Part shown: in pieces, positions 25,101-33,919 of the stretch | How the letters are laid out: each line of letters begins with the position of its first letter | How positions within the stretch are numbered: position 1 is the stretch's first letter | NCBI GenBank assembly: GCA_015680685.1 | Contig: MNCI01009380.1 | Location: forward strand, 112,024 to 176,023 | Direction: 5' to 3' | DNA: 64,000 bases | From: Gnetum montanum | Lineage: Eukaryota > Streptophyta > Gnetopsida > Gnetales > Gnetaceae | Made by a program: the position numbers and the translations under genes | The notes under the pieces: model-generated | What the model was told of the DNA's origin: nothing | Database searches by the model: none | What the model saw: only the letters and a program-made list of their open reading frames with translations

Positions 25101-28100
25101 TAATGTGAATTACTTCACAAGCATTTTGTATTGAGGCAAAAAGCACTTTGTTGCCCCCTTTGTTTGGATGAACCTTACTCAATAATGATGTCCTTCCCCA
25201 TATTATGTAGGATCTCATGTACTTGAAAAGTTTAAGTTATGGGTTTGATTCCAATGGGTAATGTTGAGTTATAAAAGTACTACTTAAGTTTCTTGCTGAC
25301 TATATGTCCTTGGGGTGCAAATAGTCATCTAGCTAGTTCTAAGAATCTTCCCCTTTCTCATATACTTGGATGGAAATATGAAACTTGCAGAACATTTCGT
25401 AGGTGTTCTCTAGAATGGAGTTGATCTAACAGAGAGGGGTGGTGGTGGAGGCATTAAAGGATCAACATGAACTTCATCCTATTTTTCTGTGTTGAAATCA
25501 ACAATCATTGGATCCTTCATGTTGTGATGTTGTGTGGGTGACATGAACCAATTGACTGAAACATTCCAAACTATTGCCATTATAATACCATTATACCATA
25601 TACTAAGATATCATGAAAAGAGGGAAAGATGTTGAAACCTGAAATAATTTGACTACAGATAATCCCACAGACATATAGCCAATGCAATACATTAGAAGAA
25701 TTATAGAGAAATATAATGGTCTTAATTATTTTTAGTCTTATATTGGTAACCACAATTGGGGCTATACTATTGACTATGTGATTCAAACTAGTAACCTCTT
25801 GCCTAACAAGACAATGAGCTAATTACTTGAGCTAGCTATCATTAATACCAAGGATCTAAGCAATTGTTGCATGATTGAGCAAGATAGTGGTTGTTGAATT
25901 AACTAAGGTAAATCACAAAGTATTTGTTCCTGTCTTTTTGAGATGTTCATTAATTTTGACAAATGTGGCTACATTTGTGATGATGCATCATAAGATAGAC
26001 CAAGAACCTAGAAGGGTTAGATGGAAAGTTGTTAGAGCATGCTAACTAAGGTATCCCGAAATTCCTTCATGCATTTAGTATTTGTGGATGACATATTGAA
26101 CAACTACAAGAATTGGGTTTTATGGTGACATTTTTAGAAGTGCATTGAAGTGGAAATAAATGCCACATTTACCAAATGGTAGCATTTATATCAATAGTCA
26201 CATTCAGTTGTTCCATCATAGCCTTAATAGTGACATTTCATTGATGAAAAGTCACAAAGAAACACCATGGTATTTACACCAATATTATCTCAAGTATCAC
26301 ATGACACCAATACAGTATAGGGTTTGTTAGTTTGATGCCATATGGGATGTTAATGAGTGAGTTGGAGGAGTAGGCGATTGACGTTGGTAAGGGTAGGGGC
26401 TAGATTAGCTCTGCATGTGTAGGTGGTGATTGGAGGGGGTGCAAGCTGAAGCAAATCAACATGGGTTGAAGGCTAGACATTGCTAAGAGAGCATGCAAGA
26501 TGAGGTGGTGGTGAAGGTAGGAACAACATCCTCAAATAAGGGGTTGTAGGAGAGTAGACTTTGTGAAGAAGCATGTACTAAGAAGGGTGTGTAGTTGGTG
26601 TCCTTAGATAGGAGGTTGGAAGATGGTGGCCTTTCCTTAACAAAAAGCTAGCCTACTCCGTTGCATTCTCTATGTTGCACTTATGCAAAATGTGCCATGA
26701 CAAAACTGAGTTCTTGTAGTAGCAGGGTTGTCATAAAGAGATGCATAAGATGAAGAAATAGCAAGGCTCATGGGCATGACAACTTATAATTCTGGCATGG
26801 TTGAAGGGGCCAAGGCATTTGGGAAAGGCATAGGAGTTGAGCATGGAACCAAGGGGAGGCTTTGACTCTAGTTAGATGAAAGGTTGCTTGCTTATGTATG
26901 ACATGAGAGAAAGGAGAGCTTGTTAGGACATCACTCTTTAGAGTACACCACATGACTCTTGAGCCCCAAGTTGCCAAGAAATTGAGGATGAACTTAATAT
27001 AGACTATGGCCTCAACAATCATGGAATTTAATTTGAACAATATGATAAATTTGTGACTAGGAAGACCTTTCATGTACATTGCCACTAGATCAACATGGCT
27101 CGAACCAGCATCCTCTACTTTCTTTCTCACTCTCCTGGACTTTCCAGCCATCACCATTGTTGCCTATCTATCTCTAGAACCTAGTCACAAATGAATCTAC
27201 AATGTAGAATGCCCCCAACTCTCAAACCCTAGTCTCTTTCTACATAGTCACTTCTCTAGCCCAATGCTTTGATAGCTTTGGGAACTACCAATCAAATGAT
27301 TTCTTCAAATATTATATATGAGTAATACCCAAAGACTTATTTTTCCTGTGCTCAATGCCTACAACAACTACAATTTCCAAACAATTCCTTTCTTTACAAA
27401 AAGCACAAAAATTGCAAAAATGGATATGGAAAATGTAACATCCTGCATATTCGACCCAAGCCTAATGTAGGTGAATATCGTAATTCAACGTATCATCGAG
27501 GTCAACATGCATGACAACATGAGTGGATCAAACGACACAATGAAAAGCCATAAAATCACTCCAAAATCTTATGAATAGTCAAAGCTACGCATGGTATAAG
27601 CACAAACCAACACCATACATACATACATACCTTTGTTTATATATCACTATTCAAATCTTTACATGATAGTATATTATCAAGTTACCTACTATGTGTAAAC
27701 ATCGTACTATATATTAAATATATACATCACAAAACATCAGCCTATACATCCAACACATATCTTGTCAATATGTACGTTATATACACTACACAAATATCCA
27801 TAACTCATAGTCTATCTATGCGAACATCATCAGCATAGATATTGATCTCTCTCATAAAGAACATGGACCCAAAGTCTTGAACACCTGCCTCAAGTCTGTT
27901 GGCCTTTTAAGCTCTTAGCTTCATCACCTACATAACAAAGGGATTAGTACAAGACTCAGTGAGAGACTTTATATGTGCCATACAAGTGGAAAGTCTAGTA
28001 ATGTGTTAGAGAAGAGGTGTGGGGTATGCTGAATAACCTGCAACAGGGTCAGTATATCTCATGTCAAACAAGTATATTACATCGCATCACATGGCATGAC

Positions 28101-31100
28101 ATGGCCACAACTAAACTATTGTCCACATTGCCAAGATCGAATGCCAACACCTATCATGCTATCATCACAAGCTTATCAAGTCATCATCTAGAAGTCCATC
28201 ACAATAACATAATCAATAGTCATAGGGCTCAATCACAAGCATACTATAACTCAGGCTCTATCATGGTGTTTTACATATGCATGATGTGGTGGTAGACTTG
28301 GGAAAGAGCATAGTTAAAGATGAAAATTTATGCCAAGGCCATCGTAATTGCATATGGTATCCTTCCAATGCCAAACATATATTATCATATGAATTGGTAT
28401 GAGAGGTGATTTGCCTTTATCAAGTATAATGATGATATTTGGCTTTGCTTTTTCAAGTAAAATTATTAATTTTTTCCTTGCTTTCTTTATACCGAAAGCA
28501 AGTGAACTGAGAGTAATGTCATTAAGTTCCCTAAGGTGAAAGCATTAGCCTTATTGAGTTCCCTAAGGTGAAAGCATTAACCTTATTGAGTTCCCTCAAG
28601 CTTGGCTGTGTACAAAGATCAATGTCCATGGTCTGCTGATGTGTTCAACATATTACCATCTTTAGAAATTTTGATCCCATACAGTCGTTGATTGTATCGA
28701 AGGTATTAAATTATTTAATTAATTACCAAAAAAATATGTTTTCAGATTTGTGATATTTTTGTATATCCCAGATCTGATTCAGAGATGGACACTATGTTTA
28801 AAACATGTGAGAGCCTTGCACATGTCTGGTGAGAAGCTGATGCATCTATCGAAACAGCCTTCAGAATTGGTATTTAATAATGCACTGCTATTAAGGTTAG
28901 AAATTGGCTAGTGAGAGCCTATTTGTTATCATAATTTTGAGCATTTTTAGCTCTTTGTTACTTGCAGTTCTTATTGATTCCCAGCATAAGGTTGCTCTTT
29001 GGAATGTACCCCCACACCCTGTGAAGGATTATGTATCAAGATGTTTTCCTTCAACATCCGCATTTGTCATTGTTCTTCTCCCTATTTATCCGTCAATATG
29101 TTCAGTTGTTGATCATGTACTTAATCTCATTTAATTAATATAATTCTCTTTTTGGGTTCCGACACCTAACTTAAAAGAAAATTCCGACACCCCCAGAGGC
29201 AATTTTAAAATAACTTAAAAGAAAAAACCTGTTTTGTTTGACGTTAGCAACCATGTTTTAATTTTACCTATATTTTTCAAAATGAAAATCTTTCTTATTT
29301 CTTTCTAACAAAAGAAACAGTAATTTGGTATGACTGGTATCCCATTCTATAAAAATCTAATGTCCCACATTTAACAGGAGGCTCCATCAAAACTGAGAGC
29401 TCTTATTGTACCGCATTGCATAAAACTGAAAAGGCTTCCAGAAGTCATCGGAAGGTTTAGGCATTTATCTTTCATTAATCTGAGTGAATGCAGATCTTTG
29501 AAATTCATTCCAGAAAGCTTTGGCCAGCTACAAAGATTAAAAGATCTGCAATTGGAGGGATGCCATGCATTAGAACGGTTGCCGGAGACTTTAGGGGATC
29601 TGACAAGCTTACGTTGTTTGAAAATGAGTGAATGTTTTGCAATGGTGTCATTGCCAGAGTCAATTGGGCAGCTGAAAGCATTGGAATATCTCCATGTGTG
29701 GAAGTGCAGAGCATTAAAACAGTTGCCAGAGTCTTTTGGAAATTTAATAAGTTTAAGGCACTTGACGATGAAGAATTGTGATGCAATGGTGTCATTGCCA
29801 GAATCTTTTGGGAAACTATTACAACTAGAATACCTGTGGATCGTCAGTTGCAATGGTTTGGAAAGGCTACCACAATCATTCCAATGCTTGACAAGCTTAT
29901 CTCTCCTACATGTGTTCAACTGTTGCAAAATAAGGTTCTCACCAAAGCAGTTCCAATGGGTACAGGCTGGGGGCAACGAAATATTCTTATCATCAACAAA
30001 TTTGGATGATGATATGGAGGTTGCAGATTCCTGGTTTGTGCAAATCCGTAACAGGAAGCAGCAAAACTTTGATTTTTGGAAAAAATATTCAATATGGCAT
30101 TCTCAAGTTCCGCAGCGACACAATCTCAAATGGCTGCTGCATGAGGTTGCCCAAGACATCCAGATGAAGAAAAGGAGATACCTTGATAGTAATAATAATA
30201 ACAATGATACAGGTGCAACTCAAACAAGTCTTAAGTTCTTTGGCAATTATTTCATCGCCAAAGCCGGCGATATGACCTTTCCCAATAAAGTCACCTTCCT
30301 GAATCTCGGAGGCTTCTGGAATTTACGAGGGCTGCCCCAATTGGTATGTAATAATCGGTATATGACAACGCTTGTACTCGATCGTTGCCACGGTCTCCAA
30401 AAGCTTCCAGAAAGTCTCTGCAGTCTTTCATGTTTAGAAGATCTCAGTCTTGACTGGTGCTGCAATTTACAAGAGTTGCCAGACACCATTGGCAACTTAC
30501 CAAATCTAAGAACCTTATCAGTTATCGGTTGCCTTGGTTTGAAACGATTCCCCTCTCAGCTCCGGAATCTTTCTTGCCTTGAATCGCTGTGTGTGAAACA
30601 TTGCTGGATAGTGGAAGCAATCGACATACAAGGGTTGTTTAATCTAAGAAAGCTTACCGTAAGCGGTTGTGTCAACCTCAAGAGCTTTGTTGGGATTTCA
30701 GACGTCGGGAAACTTGAGGAGCTTGAAATTGAAAACTGTATGAACCTGAAGAGCATTGTTGGGCTTTCGAATATCTGCAAACTTAAACGACTTGTAATCA
30801 AAGGGTGTATTAGCCTAAGACACATGCCACTGCCAGTCGGCGGCTTTGCCTCTTTCAACACTTTGTGCGACCTCACAATCGATGGGTGTTACCGGTTACG
30901 GTTTTCTGAAGACGACACCCTTGTTCTCGAAGGTGCTGAGGTAAGTGCAATTTGATTGTTAATTTAATTCCTCGGTCTGGTTTATGAATGGAGAGTGGAT
31001 TATAATAGAGACCTGGCGGGGTCAATTATGTTGAATGCAGAGGAGGATAAATGCGAAAACGAGCCCGCTATTTTTTGCTGCAGTGAAAGAAAGGGTCAGA

Positions 31101-32195
31101 CATGTGCTGCTCAGCGGTAGCACCTCAGATAAGCCTTCTTCATTCTTGATTCATGAACTTGCACATCATACACATGTCCCTTCTCTTCCATTTATTCCCC
31201 ACGCAATGGCCGTGTGTTATGTTTCAAGCGTTTACGCTGATGACTTCCCCGACCATAATCCTCTGCCTGAAACCCACTTTGCACTTTTCGAAAGTCATAT
31301 TGGATCTTTTAGGCGTCAAATTGGATCTTTTAGCCGTTTTGATTTCGGGGAAGAAATCCATGTTGATGTACAAGACTTCACCGACTTCAAATTCATAGAA
31401 GACATTGGAAGGTGCAATTTTGACTTGGAAGTTTACGCAATGGAGGGCCTCAATGGTATGCCTGATTGTGTTCCCTATCCAAGCTACGAAAAAAGTGTAA
31501 AGGAAGGATGTATCATTTTTCTGGATGGTGGAGGGAGAAAGCAAAGCAAAACATTGGCTTCTGAGATACGCAACATCTTTCTTTCAGAACTTAGAAAGCA
31601 GCGCTTGATATCTCAGGCATGGACTGAACTGCCTTCTCAGCTACGGATTCATGATTTTTCAGCACTCGACATTGCAGGTTGCCAAATAACCAAGATCTCT
31701 CGTCATTGCAACACCTGTATTATGGTAAGTTTATCCTGATGTGTATAATTTTTTTAACAGCTGATGAATAATAATAATCTGAACCTTTCAACTATAATAC
31801 CTGAATTAAAGTTGGCTTTGAAATGTTTTAAACAGGAGGAAGAGACAGGTTTGACATGGAAGATAAGAAGGTGCATTTTCATGGATGACCATTCATTACT
31901 CCTGCAGCAGCCGAAAAATAGTAAACATAGCTTCCTGGCATATCCTGGGGTTGACCATGGTCTGGAAGCAGCAGTGGCTAATCTCTATGAAATGTCAATC
32001 TCCATATTAGCGAAAGGTAAGGTGGTACATTCAAGAAAATTGCAACAAATCAGTCCAAAAACTGAAGAAGAAATTCCTTCTCCCCTAAACAGTCTACTTC
32101 AAGGTAGAGGCTTTCATTCCACATCAGAAACCATGCATAGGTTGCTAAAGCAACTGAAAACTAAAATAAAGGACGTTGAATTTGATATTAAATAA
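15511..32195 (+). CDS. TIR-NB-LRR immune receptor, seven exons
   Basis: Proposed join: 15511-16175, 22979-24101, 24230-24371, 24491-24642, 29378-30940, 31041-31724, 31836-32195. This is 4,689 nt, 1,562 residues plus stop. Every intron begins GT and ends AG and all phases agree. Order: N-terminal extension (1-74), TIR (about 75-215), NB-ARC (about 240-595), linker and first LRR exons (596-694), main LRR exon (695-1215), C-terminal module (1216-1562). Family knowledge: plant TNLs sense pathogen effectors inside the cell and signal through TIR NADase activity. An in-frame TGA sits directly before the chosen ATG; Met15 (15553) has a better start context (G at -3, G at +4). Introns 1 and 4 are full of transposons. 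Uncertainty: exon 5 may originally have belonged to the second, broken copy in intron 4. Confidence 0.85.
16440..18201 (-). mobile_element. RTE-type LINE, main part (minus strand, decayed)
   Basis: Minus-strand translation gives RTE-clade RT text: KCWKIVIEQHLRLES then ENQFRFTLMRSTIE and HIIFIDLEKHM (17613-17335), the catalytic box MLFADDIVLVD (17167-17135), LETKISKGKKEYMEYKF, SYVGSILQLDGEID and, with stops, SKWRQASGVL (about 16890-16860). A further 3' segment reaches about 16520. Stops and shifts abound. Upstream text at 18201-18060 is the pre-RT region and continues across the Copia insertion at 22685. Confidence 0.8.
18202..18448 (-). repeat. 3' LTR of the Copia element
   Basis: It aligns with 22428-22679 over about 245 bp (TGTTAGGAAATTAATCAAGC against TGTTAGGAAACAAATCAAGC at the outer end). 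Both carry an A-run and AAACTGTCCGTAA. The inner end reads GACTTAAAAACTC where the other LTR ends GACTCCAACA, so the last bases are mutated. Divergence looks like more than 10 percent, suggesting an old insertion. Confidence 0.9.
18516..19166 (-). pseudogene. Copia RNase H region
   Basis: The minus-strand reading resumes at VFGSLMYVIICTKPNIAHAM (19160-19100), continues through LLRYLKGT and the RNase H core (ALSTIEAEYMAISE) and ends in the open segment 18791-18516, with LFNDNQSAIHLARDP, HSRSKHIQLRYHHIR and LADMLTK. These are standard Copia RNase H motifs. Stops occur at about 18890 and 18780. It degraded the RNA strand during reverse transcription. Confidence 0.8.
19179..19605. repeat. 24-bp minisatellite, about 17-18 units, replacing the RT core
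   Basis: Units follow the pattern (N)6-CCCTTCAACTTC-TGTAAT with a constant CTTCAACTT core. The leading hexamer varies in an ordered way: GGTCAA, GGCTGA, AGTTGA, GGTCAA, AAACAA, GGTCTA, AGTCGA, GGCTGA, AGTTGA, GGTCAA, AACCAA, GGTCTA, GGTCGA and so on. This suggests a higher-order unit of about six monomers (144 bp). Both strands read as 8-residue repeats (minus strand EVEGSxxT). RT text stops before it (VKTTFLHANP) and resumes after it (VFGSLMY). Confidence 0.9.
19600..19960 (-). pseudogene. Copia reverse transcriptase N-terminal remnant
   Basis: The minus strand reads KARLVVKGF (about 19840), then an SPVVKLTIIRLVLSI segment and HLEQLDVKTTFLHA (19710-19665). These are the fingers and first palm motif of Copia RT, including the first Asp of DVKTTFLH. 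The YxDD-bearing palm is absent; the minisatellite stands in its place. Confidence 0.8.
19930..21330 (-). pseudogene. Copia integrase (GAG_pre-integrase and core)
   Basis: 21309-21034 holds LWHRRLGHMSEKGM, the zinc-binding pre-integrase domain. The core continues with HTDIWGPGPVSS (first acidic residue, about 20945), RSDNGGEYDS (second, about 20765) and PKQNGVAKRMNRTL, where the third catalytic Glu is Lys (GVAER is usual). The last open stretch, 20784-19930, is 284 codons and carries the long C-terminal region. A few stops lie between the pieces. With the Glu lost it cannot integrate. Confidence 0.85.
21364..22400 (-). pseudogene. Copia gag and protease
   Basis: Gag text begins INKFNGMDFRF near 22340 and continues in the open segment 22194-21751 (KALSDMYEKPSTLNKVYLMH, LPDNWSTTVTVV). 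These are UBN2-type gag motifs. A frameshifted zinc-knuckle region follows. The protease at 21546-21364 reads ESWILDLGVSFHSTPSKELF; the active-site DSGAS is DLGVS, so it keeps Asp but not the usual loop. Confidence 0.8.
22413..22427 (-). other. Copia primer binding site
   Basis: Just inside the 5' LTR the minus strand reads CGGGTATTAGAGCCAAG. This matches, with one or two changes, the TGGTATCAGAGC primer site complementary to initiator tRNA-Met that is typical of plant Copia elements. Confidence 0.85.
22428..22679 (-). repeat. 5' LTR of the Copia element
   Basis: A 252-bp LTR with TGTTAGG at 22428 and CCAACA at 22679 on the plus strand (termini TG...CA). ATTGC lies outside it and the primer binding site inside it. 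Confidence 0.92.
22685..22760 (-). mobile_element. RTE-type LINE, 5' remainder beyond the Copia insertion
   Basis: Removing the Copia element and one copy of its ATTGC target duplication joins this piece to 18201. The joined minus-strand reading is WWWSDEVNMQSKTRKLL, the WWW(N/S)xEV pre-RT signature of RTE-type plant LINEs. The left end of the LINE is not resolved; it may be 5' truncated here. Confidence 0.65.
22979..24101 (+). CDS. TNL exon 2: NB-ARC domain
   Basis: It codes residues 222-596. Motifs in order: P-loop GIGGIGKTT (278-286, Lys284), FERSCFIEDV, kinase-2 as LVVLDNI (the second Asp of the usual LDDV is Asn), SIIIVTSREEGVL (RNBS-B), CEGLPLALTLLG (GLPL), KCLFLDVATFF (TNL-type RNBS-D) and LEMHDVLVDLGRSIV with MHD at 557-559. 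It ends in the RSRVWYPSDV segment found at the end of many TNL NB-ARC exons. The domain binds and exchanges ADP/ATP to switch the receptor on. Acceptor CACCAG|G, donor CTG|GTATGA. Confidence 0.92.
24230..24371 (+). CDS. TNL exon 3: NB-ARC to LRR linker
   Basis: It starts after TCGATTTCAG and ends before GTATTAG. It reads GTEKVKALSLVSQGLAILDE to NKLSSLEILILHGHCIE; the GTEKVKAL start is the usual opening of the exon after NB-ARC in TNLs. It is 142 nt and leaves one base for exon 4. A damaged second copy lies at about 28500-28700. Intron 2 is 128 bp and intron 3 is 119 bp. Confidence 0.85.
24491..24642 (+). CDS. TNL exon 4: first LRR segment
   Basis: It starts after CTCAACCCAG and ends CCTCCACAG|GTGAGA. 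It reads DFSKLSNRLLWLTWTDFPYQ, then EFPLKLCIKHLRVLRLVGENLIQLWE. The LxWLxWxxFPxxxFP pattern is typical of the first LRR exon in TNLs. It ends on a codon boundary, matching exon 5. A damaged second copy is at about 28770-28870. Confidence 0.85.
28283..28895 (+). pseudogene. Partial second TNL copy (MHD end, exon 3, exon 4)
   Basis: 28276-28400 reads MHDVVVDLGKSIVKDENLCQ then GHRN, close to exon 2 from the MHD motif on, with the same GTATGAG donor. 28500-28700 is a copy of exon 3 damaged by a 37-bp tandem duplication and stops. 28770-28875 copies exon 4 (KHVRALHMSGEKLMHLS). Its upstream NB-ARC is missing. It shows a partial tandem duplication or unequal crossover within the locus. It lies before the LRR exon, so that exon may have come from this copy. 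Confidence 0.85.
28915..29135 (+). mobile_element. 5'-truncated LINE 3' end
   Basis: About 210 bp align with 34890-35093 (ATAATTTTGAGCATTTTTAG, GTTGCTCTTTGGAATGTAC, TTTTCCTTCAACATC, ATTGTTCTTCTCCCTATTTA). There the same sequence follows a LINE RT zinc-binding domain, so this is a short 3' remnant of the same LINE family. Confidence 0.75.
29378..30940 (+). CDS. TNL exon 5: main LRR region with an internal non-LRR island
   Basis: It codes residues 695-1215. Block 1 (about 695-885) has 24-residue repeats with the pattern LPESxGxLxxLxxLxxxxC. An island at about 886-996 (29954-30284) has no LRR periodicity, is rich in charged and aromatic residues, and includes KKRRYLD and a run of five Asn. Block 2 (about 997-1215) resumes with FPNKVTFLNLGGFWNLRGLP and further Cys-containing repeats. 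LRRs usually determine recognition. Donor GAG|GTAAGT, a strong site. Confidence 0.9.
31041..31724 (+). CDS. TNL exon 6: C-terminal module
   Basis: It codes residues 1216-1443 after TTGAATGCAG, donor ATG|GTAAGT. It begins RRINAKTSPLFFAAVKERVR, then alternating beta-like stretches (FGEEIHVDVQDFTDFKFIED, FDLEVYAMEGL) and EGCIIFLDGGGRK. No LRR pattern remains. Many TNLs have a beta-rich post-LRR (C-JID) domain; I cannot confirm homology by eye and leave it unassigned. A direct SFRRQIGSFSR repeat occurs in the middle. Confidence 0.82.
31836..32195 (+). CDS. TNL exon 7: C-terminal end and stop
   Basis: It codes residues 1444-1562 after TTTTAAACAG. It starts EEETGLTWKIRRCIFMDDHS and ends in a charged helix (MHRLLKQLKTKIKDVEFDIK), then TAA. 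AATAAA overlaps the stop codon (about 32191-32196) and is unlikely to be the functional poly(A) signal so early. Intron 6 is 111 bp. Confidence 0.82.
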   Translation, partial: EEETGLTWKIRRCIFMDDHSLLLQQPKNSKHSFLAYPGVDHGLEAAVANLYEMSISILAKGKVVHSRKLQQISPKTEEEIPSPLNSLLQGRGFHSTSETMHRLLKQLKTKIKDVEFDIK

Positions 32196-33639
32196 AGTCT
32201 TTATAAAGATTATTACATCACAGTTGTAGGAAACACCATCACAAGGGAAGATCTTAAAAGAAATGTGAAGAAAGGGTTAAAGCAAATTTGTTAAAATTAG
32301 ATATATATCATGACTGAGGTCATAATAGTGGCAAATTGTGAAAGAAACCTTGTTTTCTTACTAATGGGGTAAGATTGATCAAGATTTTGTTTTATCTTTA
32401 GAAAGAAAGGTATGTCTTTGGAGCTCATAATTCTTCTACATGTTAAACCTAATGTATTTTCTTTCTATAAAAATGTTTTTGTTAAGGCTCCATATTCATC
32501 CTACATAACATTACAATAGTTTGTCTATTTTATACTTTTTAATTTTCTTTAAGTTTTCTGTATTCTTATGATTTTCTATTCTCTTTAATTTTGAGAAAGT
32601 TTGTACCTTCTCTAAATTTTACTCAATTTTCATTATTTTGAAAGTCTACTTTTCTTTTGAAGTTCCTAGTAACTAAATGTATTTAATATTATTCACAAGG
32701 AATGCAAAAATTCTTTTTACAAATTTTTATCTCAACTCATCATTACTTGGTACAATTAAACATATGATCTAGGTATGCTTACGCAAGTCTCTTAGGAATC
32801 CTTTCCTAACTCTTTTTCTTGTTTTTAATCCAAAGAACCTTAGCTCTAACAATCATTTCTTCCTATATAGGAAATATAGAACATATAAAGGATAAAGATT
32901 TCAGTAGGCATTAGGCTATAAACCAACATTTTCTCTTTTATACTAAAGTGGGATTCATATTATGAAACGAAAACTAAAGATTTTATTATGTCTATAGACT
33001 AAAAAATATTTAGGAGCATATTTATGTCATGGCAAATAAAAATATATTAAATAAAGTGGCTAAACACCATCCATATAATTTTTTTATTACAAGTGTATAC
33101 TTTTGTGTAAGATTGTCATGTCCACATTCCCAAATGTTGTTGTTTTGCAAAAAATACGACAAATGATTTAATTATTGTAATAAGACCCAAACGTTCAAGT
33201 TGTAATAAGACCCAAACGGGTGCATTATAATAATAAGCATGTTTTTTGAGGTGACTTGTGGGGATTTGACTTGAGGTATTTATACATGGAAATTAAAGTT
33301 TAGGCTAGGATGGAGTTGCAAAGTCAACAATAGTGAGGAATGAGTATCGTGTAAAGCGAGATAGGAAGGTGATTGGCCATGGCTAGGATTAGGCTTAACC
33401 ATGGTGGTAAATATTGGATTGCCTTTAGAGGATAAATGCTAAAGGAAGATAATCACATGGAATTCTCAAAGCATAATCCAAATACACATTTTCTATATTA
33501 ATAATGCATTTTTTTCATTTTCTTGTATATTTTTCCTATTGTATTCTTTACACATTATATCGAATGTTACGTATGCTTGATGTTTTCCATGACATTTGAG
33601 GATGGGATATCATAATTTATATTAAAGTAAACCACAATC
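32196..33639. other. Region downstream of the TNL gene
   Basis: AT-rich DNA without a recognisable gene. It should contain the TNL 3' UTR. About 33100-33270 resembles 41250-41410 (AATTATTGTAATAAGACCC, CTTGAGGTGAC) and includes a short tandem duplication of TTGTAATAAGACCCAAACG, so part is a dispersed repeat. Confidence 0.6.
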
Positions 33640-33919
33640 CAAGGGTTAATTAGAATCAAATTTTGATTACAATCCAATGATGGATGATTAACCATAATTT
33701 AGGAAGAATCATGATCCATCGCCAATGATGCATCATGTTCAAGATGGACTATGCAATCAAGAAGATATCTTCCTAGAAACTTTCATGGATATCTGTGACT
33801 AGAATTCAAGGAGATCTGACTATGCATGATAAGCTATATTAACTACGTGAAGCTTTGGTAAGACGAGTAACATGAGTTCAGGTAGCTCTTATCAAGCTTG
33901 TAGTATTGTTAGAATTTTA

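Larger units (their letters stand above)
24643..29377 (+). other. TNL intron 4 (4.7 kb) with decayed sequence
   Basis: 24650-28280 holds no gene I can recognise. Notable pieces: a 129-codon minus-strand open frame (27157-26768) without a known domain, short inverted GTGACATTT runs at about 26130-26250, and a TACATACATACATA microsatellite near 27620. 28283-28895 is a broken partial NLR copy and 28915-29135 a LINE tail. The acceptor is CCCACATTTAACAG at 29377. Confidence 0.75.

Noticed and set aside
29371-29976. 201-codon minus-strand open frame.
   Set aside because: Exact antisense shadow of the TNL LRR exon, which has motifs and splice sites.
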